A model generated the notes under the pieces. The model saw only the letters and a program-made list of their open reading frames with translations. It ran no database searches and was not told the DNA's origin. DNA of 58,071 nt. It comes from a virus. Location: positions 1-58,071 of the IMG/VR virus record IMGVR_UViG_3300034062_006549. One strand, 5' to 3'. The position numbers and the translations under genes are program-made. This document shows positions 29,001-39,279 of this stretch, piece after piece; the stretch's first letter is position 1, and the number at the start of each line of letters is the position of its first letter.

Positions 29001-32000
29001 ATGGGATATATTATAAAAAATACGGCAGGACTTATAAATACCAGGATGACAGATGCTGGTAGACAAAAATTATCACAAGGAAATTTTAACATTACTTATT
29101 TCCAAGTTGGTGATAGTGAAGTAACATATACAGCAATACCAAACTATAATCCAACAAACTTTTTTGTGTTAGAACCAAGTTTTAATGCCCAAAATACCTC
29201 AGGTGCTCCACAATCCAACAAACAAAATGTAAAATATCCTTTTTATGTTGATGGGGATAAAGGTAACACTTATGGTATTGCGAATATGAACTCAATAGTT
29301 AGTCCAATTTATAATACTGCAGCTGAAAGAGGTTTTTTCCAAGGTACAAGTATAAAAGGAACTAATGATTACAATTGGAGTGCTTTAACTAATAATTTGT
29401 ATGCTATAAATTCAAATTATGTAGTTCAAATGAACACCTTAACTGGTGGTACAACTATCGATATTATATTTGATAGTTGTAATCCATCTTCTGTTAGAAA
29501 TATTGCTGTTGGTGATTTGATTACAATATATTACGATGGTAATGGTCTTTATGATTGTAATTGTTCAAATTTTCCAACACCAACTCCTACGCCAACAATA
29601 AGTGTTACACCAACAAGTTCTCCATTAGTACCTGTTAGTCCAACACCAACTCCATCAACAACGAACACAAATCCTTGTGCTTCTCCAACACCTACACCAA
29701 CACCATCAGCAACTTTTTGTCCAACACCTACACCAAGTAATCCTTGTCCTCAACCACCACCACCTGATTGTGTTGTGAGTATGAGTAGTTGTTATCCTAT
29801 TTTGACATATAAAGTTGTTAATGTTTGTTTTAATACAATAACATTAGACAGAGTAACTCCTGATTATTCTTATTTGAGCGGTAATTGTTATGGTAGATTA
29901 ATTGTATATCCACCTAATATGACATCATTGTATGATAGTATTACACCATCTAATCATTGGAGTGATAGTGTTATAAATTTTGAGTCGGTTTGTTATACTG
30001 ACCAATTCAATGTTAATATTTGGAATATGAATATTCCTTGGTCTGAAAATCCAGCAGGATTAGACCCATCTACATATAAAGATTATACAACTTTTGGTTC
30101 AAGAAATTACTTGGGTTCAAAAGAATATTTTGGTTATGCTTCAAGTTCAGGACAAACTGATACCGATTCAACATATTATTTCAATTCATTTGATGAGAAA
30201 ATTGTAGTTAGCCCTGAAGACCAAAAAGCTATTGCAATAATTCATTATACAAATCAAACGATTGATTTATTCTATGGTGAAAAATTTGCATTGGAACCAT
30301 TTGATATCTCAGTTGATGACACCACAGGTCAAGCAAGAAACTTTAAATTACATATTCCTTGGATAATGTGGCATAAGAATCCTGAATGTTGTTATGGTCA
30401 AACATTTTGGGTTGATCCCCCAGGTTTTGATGGTTTAAATTTATTTCAAGTTCATTATTTGAAATCATCCAAAAATGGAGATATGAATGACCCTGGTATA
30501 AGATATTATCATCTTTGGGATACAAATCCAAATGAAAATGCAAGTGGTTTTGGGTTAAAAGCAAGTCAAAGTCAAGTTGCAATTGGTACACCAAATAGAG
30601 TTGGTAAGGTATTCCCAGATTCTCATTTGATTGTAATTGATGATGAAGAATTAATTGCTGCGTTATCTTATAAATCAAATAGAAACTGGACATTACCCGC
30701 ACCACAAGTTTCGTTAATAACACCAAATACTTGTGGTATTGATAATACTTCAACTATTGGGGTTTTGACTAGTTCAACTGAATATATGTATGTTACATAT
30801 AGATTATCAAATAGTACAATATTTACAGATTATCTTCATTGTAATTATTATAGCCCTATTCAAGGTCCTAATATTACTTGTACTCCATTAACTTCTCAAA
30901 ATGTTGCAATAAGATTTGGGGATGAATTTAGATGTTTAGGTTATCCTGAAACACCGATAGTACCATATGATACTTGTTATTTAACAGGTTTTACTATGTA
31001 TGTTGTTCAAGCCCCTGAGGTGTACATTGGAGCTTTCTTTGTGCCAACAGGTAATTTTTTAAATGGTCAACCAATTTTCTATAGTCCAATATTTTCACTT
31101 AATATATATTATGATGGTAGTCAATGGTTATTAAATCAAACAACTCAAATTGATGATTTAGTAATTTTTAATACACCATCACCTATTGGTGACTTTGATT
31201 TAGGAGACGCCTCAACAGGTTTTACTATTTGTGAATCAGGTTCACCGATATGTGTTGAGACTTGTTTCCAAAATGAGTCTTGTACTCAAGAAATTTTACC
31301 AAAATATTTAGTGTATGGTGATACGATTTATAATAATGGATTTTTTGGTACAATAGAGTATAGTGCCTCAACATCTGAATGGGTTGTTGTTTCATCTGAT
31401 ACTATTACAATCTTAGCCACATTAGCAGGTTTAACCGAAAATGATGTACCTTCATCAAGTAGTTGGACGATAATTGAACCAACTCTTACTGGTATTACAA
31501 CGACAGAAGGTTATTGTAGTATTGGTTGTCAATGTGTTAGTTATACGGGTGATAATGCTACTAATATATTAAAATATATGGATTGTAATGGGGTTATAAG
31601 TGATGAAATTCCATTATCAATTGGTGAAGTTTATAGTGCTTGTACATTAGAAATACTCGATTCATATTTTTTCAGTAATCCAATTGGTTCAACTAGTTTT
31701 TCCGCTTGTGCTGAAACTTGTCCAACAACTACAACAACAACAACTTGTCCTCCAGCTTGTGACTTAACTTCAAAATATTACGCAGACACATTTGAAATTA
31801 TTTGTCAGAAAGTAGGTCCTAATGAAAGACCAAATTCCAGTGAATGGAGAGTTATTGATTTTACTAATCAATTAAGTGCTTCAACCATTAATGGTTTTAT
31901 TACACCCGAATCATTATCTGCAACTACGTTTGTAATAACAAATGATGATTATGAAAATGCACCTAACTATAGTTTGAATTATTTAGGTTTACCTTCTGCT

Positions 32001-32282
32001 GGTTCAACTGGAACAAGTCTGAATTTTGGTGATGAATATTATTTCTATGGTAATTTAGAAACTGATATTCAAGCTACAATTTATGAAATGAGATATAAAG
32101 TAAATTTAGGTGCAACTGAATTCTTAGCATCATCTAATCCAACTTGGTCTTCAGGTATTCAACCACACGTTAGCGAAATAGGACTTTACGATTCTGATAA
32201 AAATCTTATGATTATATCAAAATTGCAATCACCATATCCAAGAACTGGTGTACAACAATTTTTAATAAAATTCGATTTTTAA
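29001..32282 (+). CDS. Large virion structural protein with Thr-Pro linkers, 1093 aa
   Basis: The start is ATG 29001 (MGYIIKNTAGLINTRMTDAG), which gives the conserved opening. The longer frame from 28944 would read through the motif and the preceding gene. Residues 1-190 form a head domain (NFNITYFQVGDSEVTY and so on). A Thr-Pro linker (about 192-245) follows, then a large beta-rich body with two or three modules, a TTTTTTT spacer near residue 915 and a C-terminal domain of about 170 residues. The N-terminus probably anchors to the tail or baseplate. It is the largest plus-strand gene, and RuvC follows after 6 bases. Confidence 0.7.
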   Translation: MGYIIKNTAGLINTRMTDAGRQKLSQGNFNITYFQVGDSEVTYTAIPNYNPTNFFVLEPSFNAQNTSGAPQSNKQNVKYPFYVDGDKGNTYGIANMNSIVSPIYNTAAERGFFQGTSIKGTNDYNWSALTNNLYAINSNYVVQMNTLTGGTTIDIIFDSCNPSSVRNIAVGDLITIYYDGNGLYDCNCSNFPTPTPTPTISVTPTSSPLVPVSPTPTPSTTNTNPCASPTPTPTPSATFCPTPTPSNPCPQPPPPDCVVSMSSCYPILTYKVVNVCFNTITLDRVTPDYSYLSGNCYGRLIVYPPNMTSLYDSITPSNHWSDSVINFESVCYTDQFNVNIWNMNIPWSENPAGLDPSTYKDYTTFGSRNYLGSKEYFGYASSSGQTDTDSTYYFNSFDEKIVVSPEDQKAIAIIHYTNQTIDLFYGEKFALEPFDISVDDTTGQARNFKLHIPWIMWHKNPECCYGQTFWVDPPGFDGLNLFQVHYLKSSKNGDMNDPGIRYYHLWDTNPNENASGFGLKASQSQVAIGTPNRVGKVFPDSHLIVIDDEELIAALSYKSNRNWTLPAPQVSLITPNTCGIDNTSTIGVLTSSTEYMYVTYRLSNSTIFTDYLHCNYYSPIQGPNITCTPLTSQNVAIRFGDEFRCLGYPETPIVPYDTCYLTGFTMYVVQAPEVYIGAFFVPTGNFLNGQPIFYSPIFSLNIYYDGSQWLLNQTTQIDDLVIFNTPSPIGDFDLGDASTGFTICESGSPICVETCFQNESCTQEILPKYLVYGDTIYNNGFFGTIEYSASTSEWVVVSSDTITILATLAGLTENDVPSSSSWTIIEPTLTGITTTEGYCSIGCQCVSYTGDNATNILKYMDCNGVISDEIPLSIGEVYSACTLEILDSYFFSNPIGSTSFSACAETCPTTTTTTTCPPACDLTSKYYADTFEIICQKVGPNERPNSSEWRVIDFTNQLSASTINGFITPESLSATTFVITNDDYENAPNYSLNYLGLPSAGSTGTSLNFGDEYYFYGNLETDIQATIYEMRYKVNLGATEFLASSNPTWSSGIQPHVSEIGLYDSDKNLMIISKLQSPYPRTGVQQFLIKFDF
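29573..29741 (+). repeat. Thr-Pro codon repeat in the 1093-aa gene
   Basis: CCAACACC-type tracts between 29573 and 29741 encode the linker after the N-terminal domain. Confidence 0.8.
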
Positions 32283-32288
32283 TCATAT

Positions 32289-32888
32289 ATGAAAAACGAC
32301 TTACAAGAAAGCCCGAAAATTTTAGGGTTAGATGTTTCAACTAAAACAATTGGTTGGGCATTATTTGATGTTAATAGTAAAGAACTATTAGAACTTACTC
32401 ATATTTCACCAATATCAAAAAATAAAACTCTAAATAAAATGGAGGATTTATTTTTGAAAACTGAAATTTTTAGGACTAAACTTGAAAAGTATGATGAATT
32501 AAATATTACTAAAGTTATTATAGAAGAACCACTACTTAATAGTAATAATGTTCATACAATACAAATTTTGATGCGATATAATACTTTAATTTCAAAAGAA
32601 GTTTATGATGTTTTGGGAATTGTACCTGAATACATTTCAACGTATAATTCAAGAAAAAATGCTTTCCCTTGGTTAGTAAAAGATAATGGGAAAGGAAAAT
32701 TTGTTCTGTTTGGGGGATTTCCAAAAGATTGTGATAAAAAACAAATTATTTGGGAACAAGTTGCAAAAAGAGAACCTCAAATAAATTGGACTTACACAAG
32801 GAATAACACACTAAAAAAAGAAAATTTTGATATGACTGATGCCTATTGTTGTGTATTAGGATATATGAAACAAGAAAACTTATGGTAA
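32289..32888 (+). CDS. ruvC: RuvC-like Holliday junction resolvase
   Basis: The 199-aa protein has the RNase H-fold order of RuvC: LGLDVSTKTIGWALFDV (first Asp), TKVIIEEPLL (Glu pair), and DMTDAYCCVLGYM (C-terminal Asp). T4 itself uses endonuclease VII, so this phage relies on a RuvC-type enzyme for branched DNA before packaging. It is the last gene of the plus-strand block, directly followed by a bidirectional terminator. The catalytic residues are present, so activity is expected. Confidence 0.88.
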   Translation: MKNDLQESPKILGLDVSTKTIGWALFDVNSKELLELTHISPISKNKTLNKMEDLFLKTEIFRTKLEKYDELNITKVIIEEPLLNSNNVHTIQILMRYNTLISKEVYDVLGIVPEYISTYNSRKNAFPWLVKDNGKGKFVLFGGFPKDCDKKQIIWEQVAKREPQINWTYTRNNTLKKENFDMTDAYCCVLGYMKQENLW

Positions 32889-32892
32889 AATT

Positions 32893-32917
32893 AAACCCCA
32901 CTTTTTAGGTGGGGTTT
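32893..32917. terminator. Bidirectional intrinsic terminator
   Basis: A 9-bp stem (aaaccccac at 32893-32901 with gtggggttt at 32909-32917) with a 7-base loop sits between converging genes. A T-run follows on the plus strand and AAA/TTT on the other, so it can serve both directions. Confidence 0.85.
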
Positions 32918-32923
32918 TTTCTT

Positions 32924-35900
32924 TTATGGTACGGCAATATCTCCAACAAATGTCCAAGTATAACTTGCAATTATATTAGACCTTGCTACGTCTGCTGTAC
33001 TACCTATCTGATATTGTAATCCATTAACACCAAGAATAACATTTGGTTGTAATGATGGTAATGAATTCCAACCAATAAGAAGATTTTCGTAATTAGTTTG
33101 ACTCATATTACATCCATCAAACATAAAACCACCACCTTGTAACGCAGATACATTCCAAGTACTTAAGTCTTGGTCAAAAGAAGTTGCATTATTGAACATT
33201 CCTGGAGCTGAGATAAGATTAATAACATTCCAATTGTTCAATGTTTGATTGAATGACGTTGCTCCATTAAACATATCATTTGAACTTGTCACATTTGATA
33301 CATTCCAACTATTTAATGGTTGATTAAAGGATGTTGCCCCTTGGAACATAGCACCAATTTGTGTATTATTTCCCATATCCCAATTACTAATATCTTGGTT
33401 GAATGTCGTTGCAAATATAAACATTCTTGTTGTATCTGTGACTGAAGAAGTGTTCCAATTATTTAATGGTTGATTATACAATGTACATCCTCTGAACATA
33501 CTATTGATAGTAGTTACGTTTTCCATATTCCAACTTTCAATATTATCATCAAATGAAGTAGCATCTCTAAAAGTTGCAAACATATTTGTTATAGTTGATG
33601 TGTCCCAATATTCAACATTATTGATTGTTGTTAATAATGAACACCCTCTGAAAGTATTTAATAAAGTGGTACAATTTGTTAAATCCAAAAAGTCAGTTAC
33701 ACCTGATAAATTCAAATTATAACATCCATAAAAATGACCACCAGTATTACCTAATTCCAAAATACCCCATTGTATAACATCGGTCATTTTTTCTTCATCC
33801 CCACTATTATTGAATGTCCAACCTGATAATTGACCATTAATTTGAATTACATATTTGTCATTTACACTATAGGTATGAGTTGTCAATGGATCATTCCAAG
33901 TATTAATTATATCAATATTTCCATCTCCCCAATCAACTTCAAAATCGTAAACTCCTCCAGATTCTAATGGAAGGGTAAAGTTACCAATTCCTGACACCCC
34001 AGCGAAATTTACATCAACTTCAAAAATAAATGGTACAACAACAGGACTTCCACATTCTTCACAACTAATATCATAATTTATTATCAGATTAACCGTTAGA
34101 TTTGCATCAATAATAAAAATTTCAGGATTACAAATTGTACTTACACTTATTGTGTTTGTGGCAGGATTTACAATAACACTTTCAATCTCAGTATATGATT
34201 CTAATACAGTTTTAAGTGTTTCATAAAAATATTCATCTGATGGAAAATCAGTAATACCTGAACTGATATAAATTCCTAATCCTTGTACATTTCCATTGAG
34301 ATTCGCTTCTAAATAAAATGATGCCAAATTTATAACACAATTGGTATCACCTGATGTTAAATCGTGAAAACCTTCAATTAACATTTGTTCAGGACCTCTT
34401 CGTATCAATGTTCCATCACTTGAAAGTTGATTCTCACAAAGTGTGAATAATTCAAATGAAGATATTTTATTATATCCCAATAATGTTGTAGTTCTACTTC
34501 TAACACATCCATTATCATCAGTTATTGATAAAGAATATGTTCCTGCTGTTAAACCACTTATTGTAGAACCAGTTTGACCACCAACGTTAGAACTCCAATT
34601 TAAAATAAATGGTGGCTCTCCTGCAGTTATAAATGCAGTAATTTCACCATCATTACCATTTTCTACATTTGTGGATGATAAATAAAAATCAATTGTATTT
34701 GATGGGTCTATTACAAATCCAACAGATTGTTGACATAAATTAGTATCTGTAACACTTGCCGTATAATTTCCTGATGGTAAATTTGTAAAAGTAAATGAAG
34801 TACCAGTAACCCCAAAGATAATACTTGAGTCTATTTCAAATTTATACGGTGGTGTTCCACCTGATGTAATCGTTAAGGTAACTGAACCGTTTGTATTATC
34901 ACAAGTAGTACCAGTTGTTGATGTTGATAATGTAAATAAACTTGTATTTGATATTGTAACTGATTGTGTGAAAACACAAGGTCCTCCATCAGATATTGTT
35001 AAAGTGTATGTTCCTGATGGTAGATTATTAAAACTATAACTTTTAATGGTACCAGGTGTTGTATCAGTAATTGTCTGAGTATTACCTGAAGAGTCTACTA
35101 ATGTATAGATAAAAGGACCACTACCACCTAAAAAGTTGAAATTAATTGTACCACTACTATTATTACAAGTTGAGTTAGTAGTCGATACTAATATTGTTGA
35201 AAATGAATTAGGTGTATTTAAAAATGTTGATCCGTTAACTGTACATAAACCAGCATCAGTAACCAATACCGAAAAAGCACCTGCTGCTAAACCTGTAAAA
35301 GTATGAGAAGTACTAAATGTAATTTCAACAGCACCATTTGAACCTGAATAATAATAAGGGGCTGTTCCACCAGTAACAATAATAGTTATCTCACCATCAG
35401 AGGCGAAACAAGTTGGGTTGACTGCGGTAAAGGTACCTATTCCAAAATCTTGAGCTGAAATAATATTTGTTCCCAAACTTTGTACACAACCCGAACCATC
35501 TGTAACATTTACACTATAAAATCCATCAGTCAAACCAGTAATAAATGATGTTGTTTCACCATTTGGTGACCAAGAATATGTATATGGTGGTGTACCTGTT
35601 AATCCTGTAATATATATAGCACCTGAATTAAAAGCACAAGCTGCGTTGTTAATAGTGTAAAAACCAAAATTTAATGTTGATGAACTTTTAATTATACAAC
35701 TTTCAGTTTTACCAGTACACCCTCCACCATCATCTGCTATAACATAATAAGTTCCTGCGGATAAATTAGTAAATGTAATACTATAATCTAATACAGAACC
35801 TGAAGTAACTAAACCACTATTAAGTTCGTATAAATAAAATTCATTTACATCATAATAGTTTGTTGTTGTTGCGGTAATACTTCCGTTTACTTGATTACAA

Positions 35901-36205
35901 GTAGTATTTTCAATGTCCGTTATAGATACACAAGTTCCCGAAGAAATATAAATACTAATAGGTTGAATTGTGTTAAATGGGACACAGCTATCGATTATTT
36001 CAAATTGATACGTACCTGCACTCAAACTATCAAGTGAGTAAGTTGTTGATGAACCTAAAGCGACCGCAGTTCCACCTGAAGGACTAACCCAATAAATTAA
36101 GTATGAGGGTGCTGAACCTGTGAATTGGAGTTCAAACGCCCCTGAACTGGTATTGGAACAATCACCAGTAATACTTATTGATTCTATATTTAAATAACAA
36201 GACAT
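32924..36205 (-). CDS. SprB-repeat and DUF285 tail-fibre protein, 1093 aa
   Basis: Residues 1-560 hold about seven tandem SprB-type units (for example VNPTCFASDGEITIIVTGGT, TGTTCDNTNGSVTLTITSGG), each 75-80 residues. A linking domain (about 580-730) follows, then a PKD-like stretch (YDFEVDWGDGNIDI) and a BspA/DUF285-like repeat region (about 830-1040), with units such as ATSFNQPLNSWNVSNVT and GMFNNATSFDQDLSTWNVS. SprB is the gliding adhesin of Flavobacterium and DUF285 is common on bacterial surface proteins. It likely forms a distal receptor-binding fibre. Its start overlaps the stop of the 1024-aa gene by one base. Confidence 0.8.
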   Translation of the reverse strand: MSCYLNIESISITGDCSNTSSGAFELQFTGSAPSYLIYWVSPSGGTAVALGSSTTYSLDSLSAGTYQFEIIDSCVPFNTIQPISIYISSGTCVSITDIENTTCNQVNGSITATTTNYYDVNEFYLYELNSGLVTSGSVLDYSITFTNLSAGTYYVIADDGGGCTGKTESCIIKSSSTLNFGFYTINNAACAFNSGAIYITGLTGTPPYTYSWSPNGETTSFITGLTDGFYSVNVTDGSGCVQSLGTNIISAQDFGIGTFTAVNPTCFASDGEITIIVTGGTAPYYYSGSNGAVEITFSTSHTFTGLAAGAFSVLVTDAGLCTVNGSTFLNTPNSFSTILVSTTNSTCNNSSGTINFNFLGGSGPFIYTLVDSSGNTQTITDTTPGTIKSYSFNNLPSGTYTLTISDGGPCVFTQSVTISNTSLFTLSTSTTGTTCDNTNGSVTLTITSGGTPPYKFEIDSSIIFGVTGTSFTFTNLPSGNYTASVTDTNLCQQSVGFVIDPSNTIDFYLSSTNVENGNDGEITAFITAGEPPFILNWSSNVGGQTGSTISGLTAGTYSLSITDDNGCVRSRTTTLLGYNKISSFELFTLCENQLSSDGTLIRRGPEQMLIEGFHDLTSGDTNCVINLASFYLEANLNGNVQGLGIYISSGITDFPSDEYFYETLKTVLESYTEIESVIVNPATNTISVSTICNPEIFIIDANLTVNLIINYDISCEECGSPVVVPFIFEVDVNFAGVSGIGNFTLPLESGGVYDFEVDWGDGNIDIINTWNDPLTTHTYSVNDKYVIQINGQLSGWTFNNSGDEEKMTDVIQWGILELGNTGGHFYGCYNLNLSGVTDFLDLTNCTTLLNTFRGCSLLTTINNVEYWDTSTITNMFATFRDATSFDDNIESWNMENVTTINSMFRGCTLYNQPLNNWNTSSVTDTTRMFIFATTFNQDISNWDMGNNTQIGAMFQGATSFNQPLNSWNVSNVTSSNDMFNGATSFNQTLNNWNVINLISAPGMFNNATSFDQDLSTWNVSALQGGGFMFDGCNMSQTNYENLLIGWNSLPSLQPNVILGVNGLQYQIGSTADVARSNIIASYTWTFVGDIAVP

Positions 36206-39200
36206 TAACTACAAAATATTTCAAAGTTTATCCCTATACTTATTTTAAAATCCAATCCACTATCATTTTCTTGACAAATTTGATTGAATACAATGATATT
36301 ATTATCGTCAGTCAAATAATAATCATATCCAAAGTAAATTAAACTATCTAAAGCATTTATTAGGGCTGTATCGTATTGAGATACATTTGGTGCATTATAT
36401 GGATTGAATGCGTATGTGTATCCATTAAAGAATGGGTAATTAACTAATGTGTTACCACTAACTTGTATATTTATATACCATTCAGTTACTAATCCATCTA
36501 AAATACAATCATTCAATTCATAACCATTACTTGTTAAGTAAGTACTCAATAAGTTACCCAATACCCCTTCTAATGATAAAATTTCAGGATTCTCCAACCA
36601 AGGATATTTTGGACAAGTTATTGATTGAATTGGACAATCGTAATTAAATATATTTGTATATGATTGACAAGGGCGACATAATGGTGGTACTCTACCTAAG
36701 AAAGTTTCTCCACCACCAGGTGCAATACCGCCTCCTTCATTACCTTTTATTAATTGACAACCTCTTTGTCTTCTCCAACTAAACTTTTGTCTATGGAAAA
36801 TTGAGTTTTCCATTTTAACACCAGTGTTCCAAATTGTACTTGCGGGTATCATTTGTTCTACCAATCTTACCCAATAATCCCCCATACCATTTACATACTG
36901 AATCATATTGTCATATGTAAAATTATTGTTTGGTAGATTTGCTATTGATTCTGATTGTAGATACTTCCAATATATTGATTCTAATGTAGGATAACCACCA
37001 GTTTTACCATTGTTGGCATACTGACGATTTCTTACATTAATCATATTCTTCCAAAATGTCTGAGCAAACTCAAAGAAAGTTTTTCTCTTTGGTTGTGGGT
37101 TAATAATTGTCCAATCAACACCCCCTCTATCGGGGTAAATTGAATTTGGGTTTGGATTACAATAAGTTGGTCGTATATAATTTAGTCCTTCATTTGGTAT
37201 TGGGTAATTAAGTTGTCTTGACATTGACCAAACATCATAAACCAAACCTTGTGCTGGATTTAAAAATAAATCAACATTTTTAACGTTCAAAACCAACTTA
37301 TCACTTTCAGTGAAATATCTTGCATTAAAATTACCATCTAAATTACTTCTAAGATTAACTTCTTCAGCAAACCAACTCTTATTATTGTCAATTTGTGGTG
37401 TTAATCTATAACCCAAAGTCATAAATGGAAAATCTCTAAATCTATTCAAATAAACTTGTCCATAAGTGTATGGAATTAAAGATGTTTGGAAATTTGGATT
37501 ATTTCCAAAGAATACACTTAAAGTTGGGTCAACTTCTTCAGGTGCTCTATGTTGTGGAGTTTGTTCAAACCAACCACTTCCTATTTGGAAGTAATAACTT
37601 TCATTATCTATTGGTGCTTGAGGGTATCCAAATTTATCCATCGGGAAATCATCCAATGTTACGTTAACATCTTTAATATTAGCAATTGTTGTGAAACCAG
37701 TATATGTTATATTCATAATGGTTCTCACCTCAGCGGTATCTAATATAGGTATTTGTTCAACATAAGTACCCCCTGATATTTGAGCATACTGAGTATCAAA
37801 TTCACTTAGATTAATTCTTTGGTCAGCAAGATATACATATTCATTGAATTCAACTAAAGCATCTGGTGCTCCAATCAATTTTAGTAGTATTTCAATAGAT
37901 TTTCTTGTACCTTTAGATTTGAAAAGATATGCTGAGTTTAAAATTAAATTTCTATAATATTGATAATTAAGTTCATCAGGTGTTTGTACAATCGCAGTGC
38001 CAGTATAATTAGGTTTACCTTGATTCTTTTGACCAAATACTGATGCCAAAAAATCATCATTTGTTATTGGACTAATATTTGTTGACCATCCGAGTGTTAA
38101 AGCCAAATTTTTAAGTAACTGAGATGGTATATCATTTCCAACATTATAGTTAACCGATGTCATAAATGACAAAGCGTTTATATATTTTTTTACTTCATCA
38201 AAACTTCTACCATAAAGTTGTAAAACTTTTTCAGCTTTTTGTCCTATTGTATCAAATTCTTTAAATGCACCAGTTGTTAAAAATCTTGAAACTAAATTTG
38301 ATTGGTATGAATCAAAATTCTCACTCACACCATTCAGAGTAACTAAATAATTCTTAAAACCTTGACTTACAATGTCTAAGTTCCAAGAACCATAAAGAGG
38401 CCAAGTTAATAAAACGTTACCAATTGAATATGTACCATCGTCATTTTCGGTAGGTACAGAAAAATTAGCAGTATATTTTGGTTTAACATTTCTATTTAAA
38501 AGGAAATTTTCAACTTGGTCTAAATTCTCATTAAAGACCTTATTAACTTCATAATCATTTGGTCTAATGATGAGATTATCATAAGTAAAACTTTGACCTG
38601 AAAATGGATTTCCTTCAGTATAAAGAATAAGTGTTCCACTTGATAAACTACTCGTTGGGACAATACCTGTTATACCATAACCCTCACCATTTATATAAAG
38701 TGAATAACTTGTAAATCCAGTTGTTAAATTTCTTAATTGAGAAACTTCAATTTCTCTTAATTGTAAATTTCTTGTAGCATTTGTTGTAAAATCAATATTG
38801 AATGGGTTTCTAATTCTTGTAACATCAAGGGAAAAAGTAGTCTCATCATTAATTTCACTATAACTTATATTAAATGCCGTTACATCACTAGTGTAGTTAA
38901 TACCAATTTTATTAGATTCAATTGCCGCAGGGAAATAACTAATTATCTTAGTTACCGCTGCAGACATTCTTTTAACCATTGAACCATACTGAACAAAGTT
39001 TGTAATCTCAGACAAATCATAATTAGGATAAACTTTGAAGTTTTTTTCAATAATTAACCTTGATTGGTTCACATCACTAACATTCAATGAATCCAAATTT
39101 ATTGGATTCGAAAATGTACCAGTGGTAAAATTTCTATTAACTTTTTCGTTAGCCGAAGTAGTAAATTCAAAATTACCTTGTGTCAAACCACCACCATTTA

Positions 39201-39279
39201 CTAATTGTAAACCAACTAGATTATCTGAGAAAGTACCAAAACCTGATGCTGTTTGTGGTGGACAAGTATATTTAGCCAT
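36205..39279 (-). CDS. Large baseplate or tail protein, 1024 aa
   Basis: A large minus-strand structural gene in the baseplate cluster. The N-terminal third is beta-rich (NLVGLQLVNGGGLTQGNFEF). Around residue 445 is NLILNSAYLFKSKGTRKSIE followed by ILLKLIGAPDA, a segment that recalls P2 gpI / T4 gp7-type baseplate proteins. The C-terminal 250 residues contain a Cys-rich stretch (RVPPLCRPCQSYTNIFNYDC) and a Phe-rich end. Size and gene order suggest a gp7-like wedge protein, but the identity is not certain. It is translationally coupled to both neighbours (TAATG junctions). Confidence 0.65.
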   Translation of the reverse strand: MAKYTCPPQTASGFGTFSDNLVGLQLVNGGGLTQGNFEFTTSANEKVNRNFTTGTFSNPINLDSLNVSDVNQSRLIIEKNFKVYPNYDLSEITNFVQYGSMVKRMSAAVTKIISYFPAAIESNKIGINYTSDVTAFNISYSEINDETTFSLDVTRIRNPFNIDFTTNATRNLQLREIEVSQLRNLTTGFTSYSLYINGEGYGITGIVPTSSLSSGTLILYTEGNPFSGQSFTYDNLIIRPNDYEVNKVFNENLDQVENFLLNRNVKPKYTANFSVPTENDDGTYSIGNVLLTWPLYGSWNLDIVSQGFKNYLVTLNGVSENFDSYQSNLVSRFLTTGAFKEFDTIGQKAEKVLQLYGRSFDEVKKYINALSFMTSVNYNVGNDIPSQLLKNLALTLGWSTNISPITNDDFLASVFGQKNQGKPNYTGTAIVQTPDELNYQYYRNLILNSAYLFKSKGTRKSIEILLKLIGAPDALVEFNEYVYLADQRINLSEFDTQYAQISGGTYVEQIPILDTAEVRTIMNITYTGFTTIANIKDVNVTLDDFPMDKFGYPQAPIDNESYYFQIGSGWFEQTPQHRAPEEVDPTLSVFFGNNPNFQTSLIPYTYGQVYLNRFRDFPFMTLGYRLTPQIDNNKSWFAEEVNLRSNLDGNFNARYFTESDKLVLNVKNVDLFLNPAQGLVYDVWSMSRQLNYPIPNEGLNYIRPTYCNPNPNSIYPDRGGVDWTIINPQPKRKTFFEFAQTFWKNMINVRNRQYANNGKTGGYPTLESIYWKYLQSESIANLPNNNFTYDNMIQYVNGMGDYWVRLVEQMIPASTIWNTGVKMENSIFHRQKFSWRRQRGCQLIKGNEGGGIAPGGGETFLGRVPPLCRPCQSYTNIFNYDCPIQSITCPKYPWLENPEILSLEGVLGNLLSTYLTSNGYELNDCILDGLVTEWYINIQVSGNTLVNYPFFNGYTYAFNPYNAPNVSQYDTALINALDSLIYFGYDYYLTDDNNIIVFNQICQENDSGLDFKISIGINFEIFCS

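Noticed and set aside
30343-30753. Open frame of 136 codons on the minus strand inside the 1093-aa gene
   Set aside because: It is antisense to a conserved structural gene and is rich in Tyr, Leu and His with no pattern of a protein.
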